NCBI GenBank assembly: GCA_965370435.1
Contig: CBDUUP010000061.1
Coordinates: 1 to 15,515, forward strand
Source: CBDUUP01 sp965370435
GTDB taxonomy: Bacteria > Chloroflexota > Anaerolineae > Anaerolineales > UBA11579
Reading direction: 5' to 3'
DNA: 15,515 bases
The notes below the pieces were generated by a model, which was not told the origin of the DNA, made no database searches, and worked only from the letters and a program-made list of their open reading frames with translations. Positions 1 through 5,587 of this stretch are shown in pieces. The position numbers were made by a program, and so were the translations under genes. How positions within the stretch are numbered: the first letter of the stretch is position 1; each line of letters opens with the position of its first letter.

Positions 1-11
1 TGCGGTTATTC

Positions 12-55
12 TGCTCACATAATTCGTAATCACTCATGGCTAAGTCTTGTGAGCA
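12..55. repeat. 8-bp inverted repeat in the leading intergenic stretch
   Basis: TGCTCACA (12-19) and TGTGAGCA (48-55) are perfect reverse complements separated by 28 bases. A short T-run follows at 58-61. It could be the terminator of a gene lying before the window or an operator, but the loop is long for an intrinsic terminator. No coding sequence was recognised in 1-159. Confidence 0.25.
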
Positions 56-135
56 ACTTTTGGCCTTTTCTGCAACCGTTTCATGCCTTTAGAAAACCCT
101 GCAACTTAAGTTCACATTACAAAATATTTATGTTA

Positions 136-152
136 TCCTTCTTATGAAGGAG
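136..152 (+). promoter_or_regulatory. Shine-Dalgarno site inside a small hairpin
   Basis: AAGGAG at 147-152 sits 7 bases before the ATG at 160 and fixes the start of the glycanase-like gene. TCCTTC (136-141), a TTAT loop and GAAGGA (146-151) form a perfect 6-bp stem that would cover most of this ribosome binding site. This is seen directly; that it limits translation is inference. Confidence 0.4.
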
Positions 153-159
153 TAAAAAC

Positions 160-1353
160 ATGAAAATTCGTCAATTAGCCTTAATCAGTATTTTGGTAAT
201 TTTATTTGTAGCTTGTGATACGGCAGAGTATTTTTTTGAAAATGAGGGGGACGAAGACGAGCCTTATTCTTCCCAAGAAGATAATGAACCTGGACTGGAT
301 TTTACTCCTGGCTCAGGTAGTTTCCCCTCAGGAGAAACTGACATACCCCTTCCCCCTGAAGGTTACCTTTATCACGCTGCTTTTCCTGGCGGAATTACAG
401 ACTGGGGCGAAGAAGATGATATGACCCCTGATGATCTTCACTCTTATGAGCAGCATGCTGGCAAATCTATTGCATGGTTGTATTTTTCTCATAACTGGTT
501 CAATGACCGGGAATTTCCACTTGAAATGGCTAGCTGGATTCGTGATGATGGCAGCATCCCTTTTATTCGGTTAATGCTTCGCAGCGACGCGGAACAAAAT
601 CATAGCGAGCCTTTGTATTCACTAGATAATATCCTAGATGGTGATTTTGATGACGATCTCCATGCCTGGGCAATAGCGGCGCGGGATTTTGGTTCGCCAC
701 TTCTTGTCGAGTTTGGAACAGAAGTAAATGGAGAATGGTTTTCCTGGAACGGTGTCTGGAATAGTGGGGGAGAAACTGACGATTATGGCGATCCAAATAT
801 ACCGGATGGGCCAGAAAAATTTCAAAATACTTACCGCCACATTATCCAAATTACTCGAGACGAAGGAGTGGAGAACATTACTTGGGTTTTTCACATAGAT
901 GCGGATGATGTACCGGATGAGGATTGGAATCGGTTTGAAAATTATTACCCTGGAAATGAATGGATTGATTGGCTCGGAATCAGCGTTTATGGCACAAGTG
1001 ATCCGATGGATGATGAGTGCACGTCTTTTCGGGAAAGTATGGACGCTACCATTCCCCGGTTAGAAGCGCTTTCGGCTGATAAGCCAATCGTAGTGCTTGA
1101 ATTTGCCGCCGCCGCAAACAATCCATATTGTGATCAAGTAGATTGGGCCAGAGAGGCTCTAACAGATATGATTTCCCTACGCTGGCCTCGCGTGATAGGC
1201 TTTGCATGGTGGAATGAAAATTGGCAAAACGATGATGACCCCAGCCACGATACTGTATTAAGGATTGAAGACAGCCCAGGTTTGGATGATTTATTCCAAG
1301 AACTTGTTGGAAATCAAGAAACTGTATTAGGAACCATTGAAATAGAGGAATAA
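160..1353 (+). CDS. Lipoprotein with a GH26-like (beta-mannanase-type) glycosidase domain
   Basis: The 397-residue product has a hydrophobic N-terminus ending in LFVAC, so Cys19 is the probable lipidated residue, followed by an acidic, Pro/Gly-rich linker to about residue 65. Residues 68-390 read as a TIM-barrel glycosidase. TEVNGEWFSW at 187-196 matches the GH26 acid/base motif (E188), WLGISVYG lies at 271-278, and VVLEFAAA at 311-318 carries the presumed nucleophile E314; GFAWWNENW at 347-355 is the usual end-of-barrel aromatic motif. In GH26 these two glutamates perform retaining hydrolysis of beta-mannans or related glycans. The real substrate cannot be read from sequence. The product would face outside the membrane. 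The gene is visibly richer in A/T than the VOC gene that follows, which may indicate transfer. Start supported by AAGGAG. Confidence 0.8.
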   Translation: MKIRQLALISILVILFVACDTAEYFFENEGDEDEPYSSQEDNEPGLDFTPGSGSFPSGETDIPLPPEGYLYHAAFPGGITDWGEEDDMTPDDLHSYEQHAGKSIAWLYFSHNWFNDREFPLEMASWIRDDGSIPFIRLMLRSDAEQNHSEPLYSLDNILDGDFDDDLHAWAIAARDFGSPLLVEFGTEVNGEWFSWNGVWNSGGETDDYGDPNIPDGPEKFQNTYRHIIQITRDEGVENITWVFHIDADDVPDEDWNRFENYYPGNEWIDWLGISVYGTSDPMDDECTSFRESMDATIPRLEALSADKPIVVLEFAAAANNPYCDQVDWAREALTDMISLRWPRVIGFAWWNENWQNDDDPSHDTVLRIEDSPGLDDLFQELVGNQETVLGTIEIEE

Positions 1354-1432
1354 CTAAATTTTCAAACTTGTCAACGGCATAAGGAAAATGGTGTTTATCA
1401 AAAAATATCCTTGACTGTTGGACTTTGCTTAC

Positions 1433-1455
1433 CCAAAGACACAAAAATTTCTTTG
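1433..1455. repeat. Degenerate copy of an ACACAAAG-type octamer repeat
   Basis: The stretch contains CCAAAGACACAAAA followed by TTTCTTTG. It resembles two units of the octamer array at 11296-11327 and also carries CAAAG/CTTTG as an inverted pair. It lies just ahead of the VOC gene. The relation to the later array is by eye only. Confidence 0.3.
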
Positions 1456-1472
1456 TAGTTAGGAGCAATACG

Positions 1473-2216
1473 ATGAAACTTGGCCGCGCAGCTCAAATCG
1501 CCATCGGCGTCCCCAACCTTGCGGAGACGCTCCCATTTTATGAGAAGTTTGGATTCATGGCGCTGGACAAGAGCGACAAGCCCCATCCCTGGGCGCGGTT
1601 CACCGATGGCCGTATCGTGATACAGCTCGAACAGGGTGGAATGTCTCAGGTGAGTCTAAGTTATTCCTGTCCCGACTTGCCGGAGATAGCGGCTGAATTG
1701 GAGGCGATGGGGATCAGTTTTTCCCTGAAACCAAAAAACAATGCCGGCCAGTCTTTCGATGCTGTGCTCAAGGACCCGGATGGATTCACGATCGGTCTCA
1801 TTAATCAAGAGGCCCAACCCATCGCCGATATCCGGGGCGAGTCGATCTCTCGGGCGGGGGATTTTGGGGAGTTCAGCCTGCCGGTCAAGGATTTACAGGC
1901 CGCCGTCAAGTTCTGGGAGCAGATTGGTTTCGAGCGCACCGGTGGGGATGACGCCGATTCCTATCCCTGGGCGATCGTGGTGGACGAGTTGATGGTTATC
2001 GGCTTGCACCAGACCACTGATTTTGACGCGCCCACGATCACCTACTTCGCCACGGACATGGCGGCTCGCATCAAAGCCTTGCGCGAGGACGGCCTGGAAC
2101 CAGCCTGGATTCACGAGAATGAGGCGGGGGAGACTGTCTCGGCGCGCTTCAAGGCGCCGGATGGGATGGATTTCTTTTTGTTCTGGACTCCAGAGAAGGT
2201 GGAGGTTGGGCAGTAG
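1473..2216 (+). CDS. Two-domain VOC (glyoxalase/bleomycin-resistance fold) protein
   Basis: The chosen start gives 247 residues and is preceded by TAGGAG at 1460-1465, eight bases upstream; an in-frame ATG at 1425 has no comparable site and would add a Lys/Phe-rich leader not typical of the family. Two tandem VOC modules are visible. The first, residues 5-112, runs from IGVPNLAETLPFYEKFGF to LKDPDGFTIGLIN. The second, 131-238, runs from FSLPVKDLQAAVKFWEQIGF to FKAPDGMDFFLFW. VOC proteins bind metals or small hydrophobic ligands and include glyoxalases, dioxygenases, epimerases and antibiotic-binding proteins. Nothing here selects one, so only the fold is claimed. It appears monocistronic. Confidence 0.85.
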   Translation: MKLGRAAQIAIGVPNLAETLPFYEKFGFMALDKSDKPHPWARFTDGRIVIQLEQGGMSQVSLSYSCPDLPEIAAELEAMGISFSLKPKNNAGQSFDAVLKDPDGFTIGLINQEAQPIADIRGESISRAGDFGEFSLPVKDLQAAVKFWEQIGFERTGGDDADSYPWAIVVDELMVIGLHQTTDFDAPTITYFATDMAARIKALREDGLEPAWIHENEAGETVSARFKAPDGMDFFLFWTPEKVEVGQ

Positions 2217-2229
2217 CTGGCCTAGCTAC
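2213..2229 (+). terminator. Weak hairpin over the VOC stop codon
   Basis: GTAGCT (2213-2218), a 5-base loop and AGCTAC (2224-2229) form a perfect 6-bp stem overlapping the TAG stop, followed by CTTATT. There is no proper T-run, so it is at best a weak terminator or an mRNA 3' end structure; the strong terminator lies at 2374. Confidence 0.25.
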
Positions 2230-2313
2230 CTTATTCAAAAAATACTTCAGGCTCGATGGGACATTTCGAGTTGCGCTACAACCTGCGGGAGGTTGAAGGT
2301 AACAACATTTAAA

Positions 2314-2363
2314 CGCAAATAACATTTGCACGCAAATAACATTTGCACGCAAATAACATTTGC
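2314..2363. repeat. Three tandem 17-bp palindromic repeats
   Basis: The unit CGCAAATAACATTTGCA occurs at 2314-2330 and 2331-2347, and again at 2348-2363 lacking only its last base. Each unit contains GCAAAT-AAC-ATTTGC, a perfect inverted repeat with a 3-base centre, so the array presents three dyads 17 bp apart, near 1.6 helical turns. A lone opposite-strand half-site TATTTGCG follows at 2412-2419. The arrangement suggests binding sites for a dimeric protein or iteron-like sites. The units are too short and lack unique spacers, so this is not CRISPR. Confidence 0.85.
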
Positions 2364-2373
2364 CACACACCAC

Positions 2374-2402
2374 CGCCTCATCCAAGATGGGGCGTTTTTC
2401 TT
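2374..2402 (+). terminator. Strong intrinsic terminator
   Basis: CGCCTCATC (2374-2382), loop CAA and GATGGGGCG (2386-2394) pair over 9 positions with a single U-G wobble, followed directly by TTTTT (2395-2399). It would end transcription from the VOC gene and the repeat region before the HTH/zinc-knuckle cassette, making that cassette an independent unit. Confidence 0.85.
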
Positions 2403-2453
2403 GAGGGCATGTATTTGCGCTCAAAGCTCTTTTGTCAATAACTTTACAAGCAC

Positions 2454-2482
2454 TTGACAAAAAGTTCAGGATAGGCAATAAT
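2454..2482 (+). promoter_or_regulatory. Promoter for the HTH-like gene
   Basis: TTGACA at 2454-2459 is a perfect -35 element. The -10 is AATAAT at 2477-2482 (17-base spacer), or TAATAG at 2479-2484 with a less favourable 19-base spacer. Transcription would begin near 2490, inside the adjacent palindrome. Confidence 0.6.
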
Positions 2483-2498
2483 AGAACGATTGTTCTAT
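2481..2498. promoter_or_regulatory. LexA-type operator overlapping the -10 and start region
   Basis: ATAGAAC-GATT-GTTCTAT is a perfect inverted repeat with 7-base arms and contains GAAC-N4-GTTC, the core of the Bacillus/Actinobacteria LexA (SOS) box. It overlaps the -10 and the predicted transcription start, the expected place for a repressor. That LexA binds it in this organism is inference, since no lexA gene lies in the window. Confidence 0.55.
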
Positions 2499-2520
2499 AA
2501 ACTATGCACAATTCTATCTA

Positions 2521-2886
2521 ATGCAAACGAACTTACCCGTTAGACGCGCTGTTTCCCAGATCGTGCGCGCATACCGAAAACTGCAAAGCCGCAAGGGACG
2601 TCTGGTTCCCTTGCGGGTCTTCGCGGTTGGCCTTTCGGATGTCCTGGCGCCTTTCGGGGGCAGTATTTCCCACCAGACGGTCAAAAACTGGCAGGACAAT
2701 GTGTACCTGCCGAACACTTTTTACATGATGCAGATCGCCATGCACGCGCCCTGGGACTGGCGGCGCGATTTCGCCCAGGACGTTCTGGCCGTCTTGCAGC
2801 CTGACCTTTACCGTCCGGCCAGCGACATCGGCGCGAGCGCGCTCCTGGATAACGGATTGGGGTCTGCAAATGGCCGGGCGGCTTAA
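2521..2886 (+). CDS. Small HTH-like DNA-binding protein, family not recognised
   Basis: The 121-residue product has a basic N-terminus (RRAVSQIVRAYRKLQSRKGR, 8-27), then a helical region with a Cro/XRE-like pattern: GLSDVLAPFG (37-46) and ISHQTVKNWQ (49-58), followed by LPNTFYMMQIA, the way XRE recognition helices lead to a Pro-containing turn. The last 30 residues look disordered. It may be a regulator, or a replication or recombination accessory factor; no enzyme motif is present. The ATG at 2521 lacks a clear Shine-Dalgarno site (leader AATTCTATCTA), which is odd in this window. It is the first gene after the LexA-type operator and 87 bases ahead of the zinc-knuckle gene, so the two are probably co-transcribed. 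Confidence 0.65.
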   Translation: MQTNLPVRRAVSQIVRAYRKLQSRKGRLVPLRVFAVGLSDVLAPFGGSISHQTVKNWQDNVYLPNTFYMMQIAMHAPWDWRRDFAQDVLAVLQPDLYRPASDIGASALLDNGLGSANGRAA

Positions 2887-2973
2887 CGCCTGGTGAGGTC
2901 TTTGCCGGGGAGATGCGTTCCCTCGAACCCTCGCCCTCAACTTGTTCACTCGTTCACCGGATATGTTATTTCT

Positions 2974-3537
2974 ATGCCTATAATTCTCTGTGCTTTCCCG
3001 GACTGCGATCAAACTTTCATCGCCCAGAACCGGCGCGGTTCGCCGCTCTGCCCGGATTGTCGAGCCAGACTGGCTGCGGCCGGGCAGCGGTTTTGCCGCC
3101 TTTGTCGCCAGGTCAAAACTCTGGACGAATTCTACAGCCGCCGCCCGCGCCTGGGTGGGAGGGAGGCCCGTTCTGTTCATGATACCCGCTGCAAATCTTG
3201 CCAACATGCCGAGCGTCGTAGACGCACAGTTCGCCGGCTGGCAGATGATCCTCGTGAGAGTGAGGCTCAGGAAAGGAGGCCGCGCCGCCGCGATCCCGGT
3301 AAGCCGACCTCCTGCGAGATGTGCGCCCATCTGGAGAACTGCCGCCAGCGGATTCGGCTTGATCTGTGGCTGTGCTGCGAGACCCTGGATGCCAACGATT
3401 TGATGCGCGTGCGCCGGGACCGCGTCCTCTGGCGGGCTTCAATGGAGGATCCTTCGGGGATGGATCCGTTCATGGCGTTGTTGGGCGAGGAGGAGCGGAG
3501 GGTGGTGGAGGGCGGGGGCGCGGGAGACCGCGCTTAG
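2974..3537 (+). CDS. Cysteine-rich zinc-knuckle protein, function unknown
   Basis: From the ATG at 2974 the product has 187 residues with three apparent Zn-binding groups: C6/C11/C26/C29, C41/C44/C73/C76 and C114/C117/C123/C134 (or C135). FCRLCRQVKTLDEFYSR (40-56) followed by TRCKSC (71-76) is the zinc-ribbon signature often fused to phage and HNH-type endonucleases, but no HNH or other catalytic residues follow. The middle (80-110) is strongly Arg-rich, suggesting nucleic-acid binding. A GTG at 2893 in the same frame would add 27 residues with no recognisable content; neither start has a good ribosome site, and the ATG is chosen because it begins right at the first Cys group. Its stop overlaps the stop of the convergent hemolysin III gene by 3 bases. 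Probably co-expressed with the HTH-like gene. Confidence 0.65.
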   Translation: MPIILCAFPDCDQTFIAQNRRGSPLCPDCRARLAAAGQRFCRLCRQVKTLDEFYSRRPRLGGREARSVHDTRCKSCQHAERRRRTVRRLADDPRESEAQERRPRRRDPGKPTSCEMCAHLENCRQRIRLDLWLCCETLDANDLMRVRRDRVLWRASMEDPSGMDPFMALLGEEERRVVEGGGAGDRA

Positions 3538-4190
3538 AGGATACGCGGCATGGGGGCGATGTAAAAGGCGACCATGATGAAATGGCAGAAACAACCCACC
3601 AGCACGAAAATATGCCAGACCTCGTGGAAGCCAAAGACGCCCGGCTTGAAGTCCAATTTCTTGGTGACGTAGACGACCGCGCCCAGCGTGAAGGTTATCC
3701 CCCCCGCCATCAGCCAAACGATAGCGCCCACCGGGAGGGTGCGCCCTACCTCGCCTATCGCCAGTATCATGAACCAGCCCATGAGCAGATAGGAACTGGC
3801 GGTGACCCAGCGCGGGGTCTGGATGATGAATATCTTGGTCAGACTGCCTACCAGGGCGATGGTCCAGATGAGGGTCAGCAGCCCCCAGCGCCAGAAGCCG
3901 GTGAAGGCGTTGACGCACAGCGGGGTGTAGGACCCGGCGATGAGGAAGTAGATGGCGGCGTGGTCTATCTTCTTCAGGAGCAGCATGCGCTTCTCCTCGC
4001 CGTGGAGGAGGTGGTAAGAGGCGCTGGCGATCAGCAGCAGGGCCAGGCTGGCCCCATAGACCAGCAGGGAGCGCTGCTTGGGGAGGTCGTCCTTGCCCAG
4101 GAAGAGCAGCGCCACCAGCCCGACCACCGCGGCGATGGCGCCGAAGTAGTGGGTGAGTCCGTTCACGGGTTCGCGAAGTTTTTTGAGCAT
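3534..4190 (-). CDS. Hemolysin III / PAQR-family membrane protein
   Basis: The 218-residue product is full length for the bacterial YqfA/hemolysin III branch and has about seven hydrophobic segments. All family metal-site motifs are intact: EPVNGLTH (7-14), SASYH (56-60), D76 within DHAAIYFLIAGSYTP, and HEVWH (189-193). In the PAQR/CREST superfamily the Ser, Asp and His residues coordinate Zn in the membrane and are linked to lipid amide hydrolysis; the bacterial members' role is poorly known and the name hemolysin is historical. The ribosome site is weak (GAGAA before the ATG). It follows the antitoxin gene by 41 bases on the same strand; TATAAT in that gap could act as a -10. Confidence 0.9.
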   Translation of the reverse strand: MLKKLREPVNGLTHYFGAIAAVVGLVALLFLGKDDLPKQRSLLVYGASLALLLIASASYHLLHGEEKRMLLLKKIDHAAIYFLIAGSYTPLCVNAFTGFWRWGLLTLIWTIALVGSLTKIFIIQTPRWVTASSYLLMGWFMILAIGEVGRTLPVGAIVWLMAGGITFTLGAVVYVTKKLDFKPGVFGFHEVWHIFVLVGCFCHFIMVAFYIAPMPRIL

Positions 4191-4231
4191 AGTGTTCTCA
4201 ATAATTGAATATAATTATATTTGTACGAGAG

Positions 4232-4489
4232 CTAGATGCCCACTTCTTTGAAAACCTCTTCCCCATCAACCGCCTCACCGCCGTTCAAATATTGTGCGAA
4301 CGCGATATTCCCCTCGATGAGGTCTTCCAGATCATCGAGACGGCTGAGCAGGGCATCAAACACTTCAGGATCAACGAGATATGCGGCCTCTTGGCCGCGT
4401 CGTAGAATGAGCAATGGCTCTTGCTCTAACTCTTCCAGGTAATTCGCCAAGTTGGCGCGCAGTTCGGTGACTGTGGCGGTTTTGGTCAT
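4232..4489 (-). CDS. Phd/YefM-type antitoxin without an adjacent toxin
   Basis: The 85-residue product begins with the Phd/YefM DNA-binding fold pattern: TATVTELRANLANYLEELEQ, then PLLILRRGQEAAYLVDPEVFDALLSRLDDLEDL. Proteins of this family bind operator DNA through the N-terminus and neutralise a RelE/YoeB/Doc-type toxin through an acidic C-terminus, here residues 50-85. A GGAG ribosome site stands eight bases before the ATG. No toxin-sized reading frame follows; the next gene on the strand is hemolysin III. It is therefore a solitary antitoxin or a stand-alone regulator, possibly a remnant of a lost pair. Confidence 0.8.
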   Translation of the reverse strand: MTKTATVTELRANLANYLEELEQEPLLILRRGQEAAYLVDPEVFDALLSRLDDLEDLIEGNIAFAQYLNGGEAVDGEEVFKEVGI

Positions 4490-4544
4490 TGATCTTCTCC
4501 GGGGAAATTATGCGTAATATTAAAAGCAGCATTTACCCATCCCT

Positions 4545-4573
4545 ACTATATCCCGTATGATTGGCTTTAGCAA
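4545..4573 (-). promoter_or_regulatory. Promoter of the antitoxin gene
   Basis: On the minus strand TTGCTA (4573-4568) and TATAGT (4550-4545) are separated by exactly 17 bases and lie about 55 bases before the antitoxin start. A perfect 10-bp palindrome TTAGCGCTAA (4584-4593) lies just upstream of the -35 and could be an operator; that last point is inference. Confidence 0.5.
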
Positions 4574-4600
4574 GGGGCGATATTTAGCGCTAACATCCCC

Positions 4601-5515
4601 TCACTCAAACAACCCCTCCACACTCAAATACCGCTGCCCGGTATCGGCGAACACGCACACGATCACTTTGCCTTCGTTCTCCGGGCGGGCGGCAATTTGA
4701 CGGGCGGCGTGGGCGGCGGCCCCGGAGGAAATTCCGACCAGCAGCCCCTCCCGCCGGGCGATCTGGCGGCAGGCTTCAAAGGCCTCCGCCTCGCTGACCA
4801 GGTAGATCTCGTCAATGATCTCCCGGTCCAGCGTCTCTGGGACGAAGCCGGGAGCCGTGCCCATCATGCGGTGGGGGCGGAAAATGCCCTGGGAGATGGT
4901 GGGCGACTCTTCCGGCTCGACGGCGATGAGCTGCACTTCCGGCTTCTGCTCTTTGAGGTAACGCCCCGCGCCGCAGATCGTGCCGCCAGTGCCCAGCGCG
5001 GCGACCAGGATGTCTATCTGGCCTTCGGTATCGGCCCAGATCTCGGGGCCGGTGGTGAGATAGTGAGCTTTGGGGTTGGAGGGGTTGACGTGCTGGCCGA
5101 CGTAGAAATAGTCCGGGTTTTGGGCCAGGATTTCCTTGAGCTTTTGGCGGGCGCCTTCGGTGCCCAGGGCGGCGGGGGTGAGGATCAGTTCTGCGCCCAG
5201 GGCTTTGAGAACCTTCCTGCGCTCCAGGCTCTGGATCTCGGACATCACCAGGATGGCCTTATAGCCTTTGATGGCGGCGATGGAGGCCACCGCCATGCCG
5301 GTGTTGCCGCTGGTGACCTCGATGAGGGCGCTGCCCGGCTTGAGGCGGCCCTCCTTTTCGGCGTCTTGGATGATCTGCAGCACCGGGCGGTCTTTCACGC
5401 TGAGAGGATTCATGAACTCGCACTTGGCGTAGATGGCACGGCCGGCGGCCAGCCGTTCCAGGCGCAGCAGGGGCGTGCTGCCGATCATTTCGGTGAGGTT
5501 ACGAAGGTATTTCAT
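4601..5515 (-). CDS. cysM: Cysteine synthase / PLP-dependent beta-replacing enzyme
   Basis: O-acetylserine sulfhydrylase-type enzyme that makes L-cysteine from O-acetylserine (or O-phosphoserine) and a sulfur donor in the cytoplasm. The 304-residue product has the expected motifs: GSTPLLRLE (12-20), SVKDR with PLP Lys41, TSGNTGMA (68-75) for the substrate carboxylate, GTGGT (175-179) for the cofactor phosphate and GISSGAAA (261-268) near the pyridine nitrogen. The ATG at 5515 has AAGGAT upstream; an earlier in-frame ATG at 5554 lies inside a terminator hairpin and was rejected. One oddity: the loop before Lys41 reads NPLSVKDR, one residue shorter than the common NPxxSVKDR. CysM versus CysK assignment is tentative. 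It is separated from the PD40 gene upstream by a terminator, so it needs its own promoter. Confidence 0.88.
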   Translation of the reverse strand: MKYLRNLTEMIGSTPLLRLERLAAGRAIYAKCEFMNPLSVKDRPVLQIIQDAEKEGRLKPGSALIEVTSGNTGMAVASIAAIKGYKAILVMSEIQSLERRKVLKALGAELILTPAALGTEGARQKLKEILAQNPDYFYVGQHVNPSNPKAHYLTTGPEIWADTEGQIDILVAALGTGGTICGAGRYLKEQKPEVQLIAVEPEESPTISQGIFRPHRMMGTAPGFVPETLDREIIDEIYLVSEAEAFEACRQIARREGLLVGISSGAAAHAARQIAARPENEGKVIVCVFADTGQRYLSVEGLFE

Positions 5516-5539
5516 GGAACTATCCTTGAGAGGGGAAAT

Positions 5540-5568
5540 AAAAAAGGGGCGCATGTCAATGCGCCCCT
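5540..5568 (-). terminator. Intrinsic terminator after the PD40 gene
   Basis: AGGGGCGCAT (5545-5554), loop GTCA and ATGCGCCCCT (5559-5568) form a perfect 10-bp stem; on the minus strand it is followed by a T-run (5545-5540). It closes the operon that begins at 9819. The GGGGCGCAT core looks like a mobile palindromic repeat of the REP type, but no second copy is in the window. Confidence 0.85.
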
Positions 5569-5587
5569 ACATAAGTTTGATAATCGT

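Noticed and set aside
1425..1472. Upstream ATG as the start of the VOC protein
   Set aside because: It lacks a ribosome site, while the ATG at 1473 has TAGGAG and begins directly at the VOC domain.
2314..2363. Direct repeats considered as a CRISPR array
   Set aside because: Units are 17 bp, contiguous and without unique spacers, and no cas gene is in the window.
3366..4208. Long plus-strand open frame opposite the hemolysin III gene
   Set aside because: It mirrors a clear PAQR protein on the other strand, has low-complexity Gly/Glu/Gln-rich composition and no ribosome site.
4205..4405. Plus-strand 66-residue frame opposite the antitoxin, considered as an antisense toxin
   Set aside because: No toxin motif and no ribosome site; its sequence is explained as the complement of the antitoxin.
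5516..5554. Upstream ATG as the start of the cysteine synthase
   Set aside because: The extra codons lie in the terminator hairpin, and AAGGAT points to the ATG at 5515.
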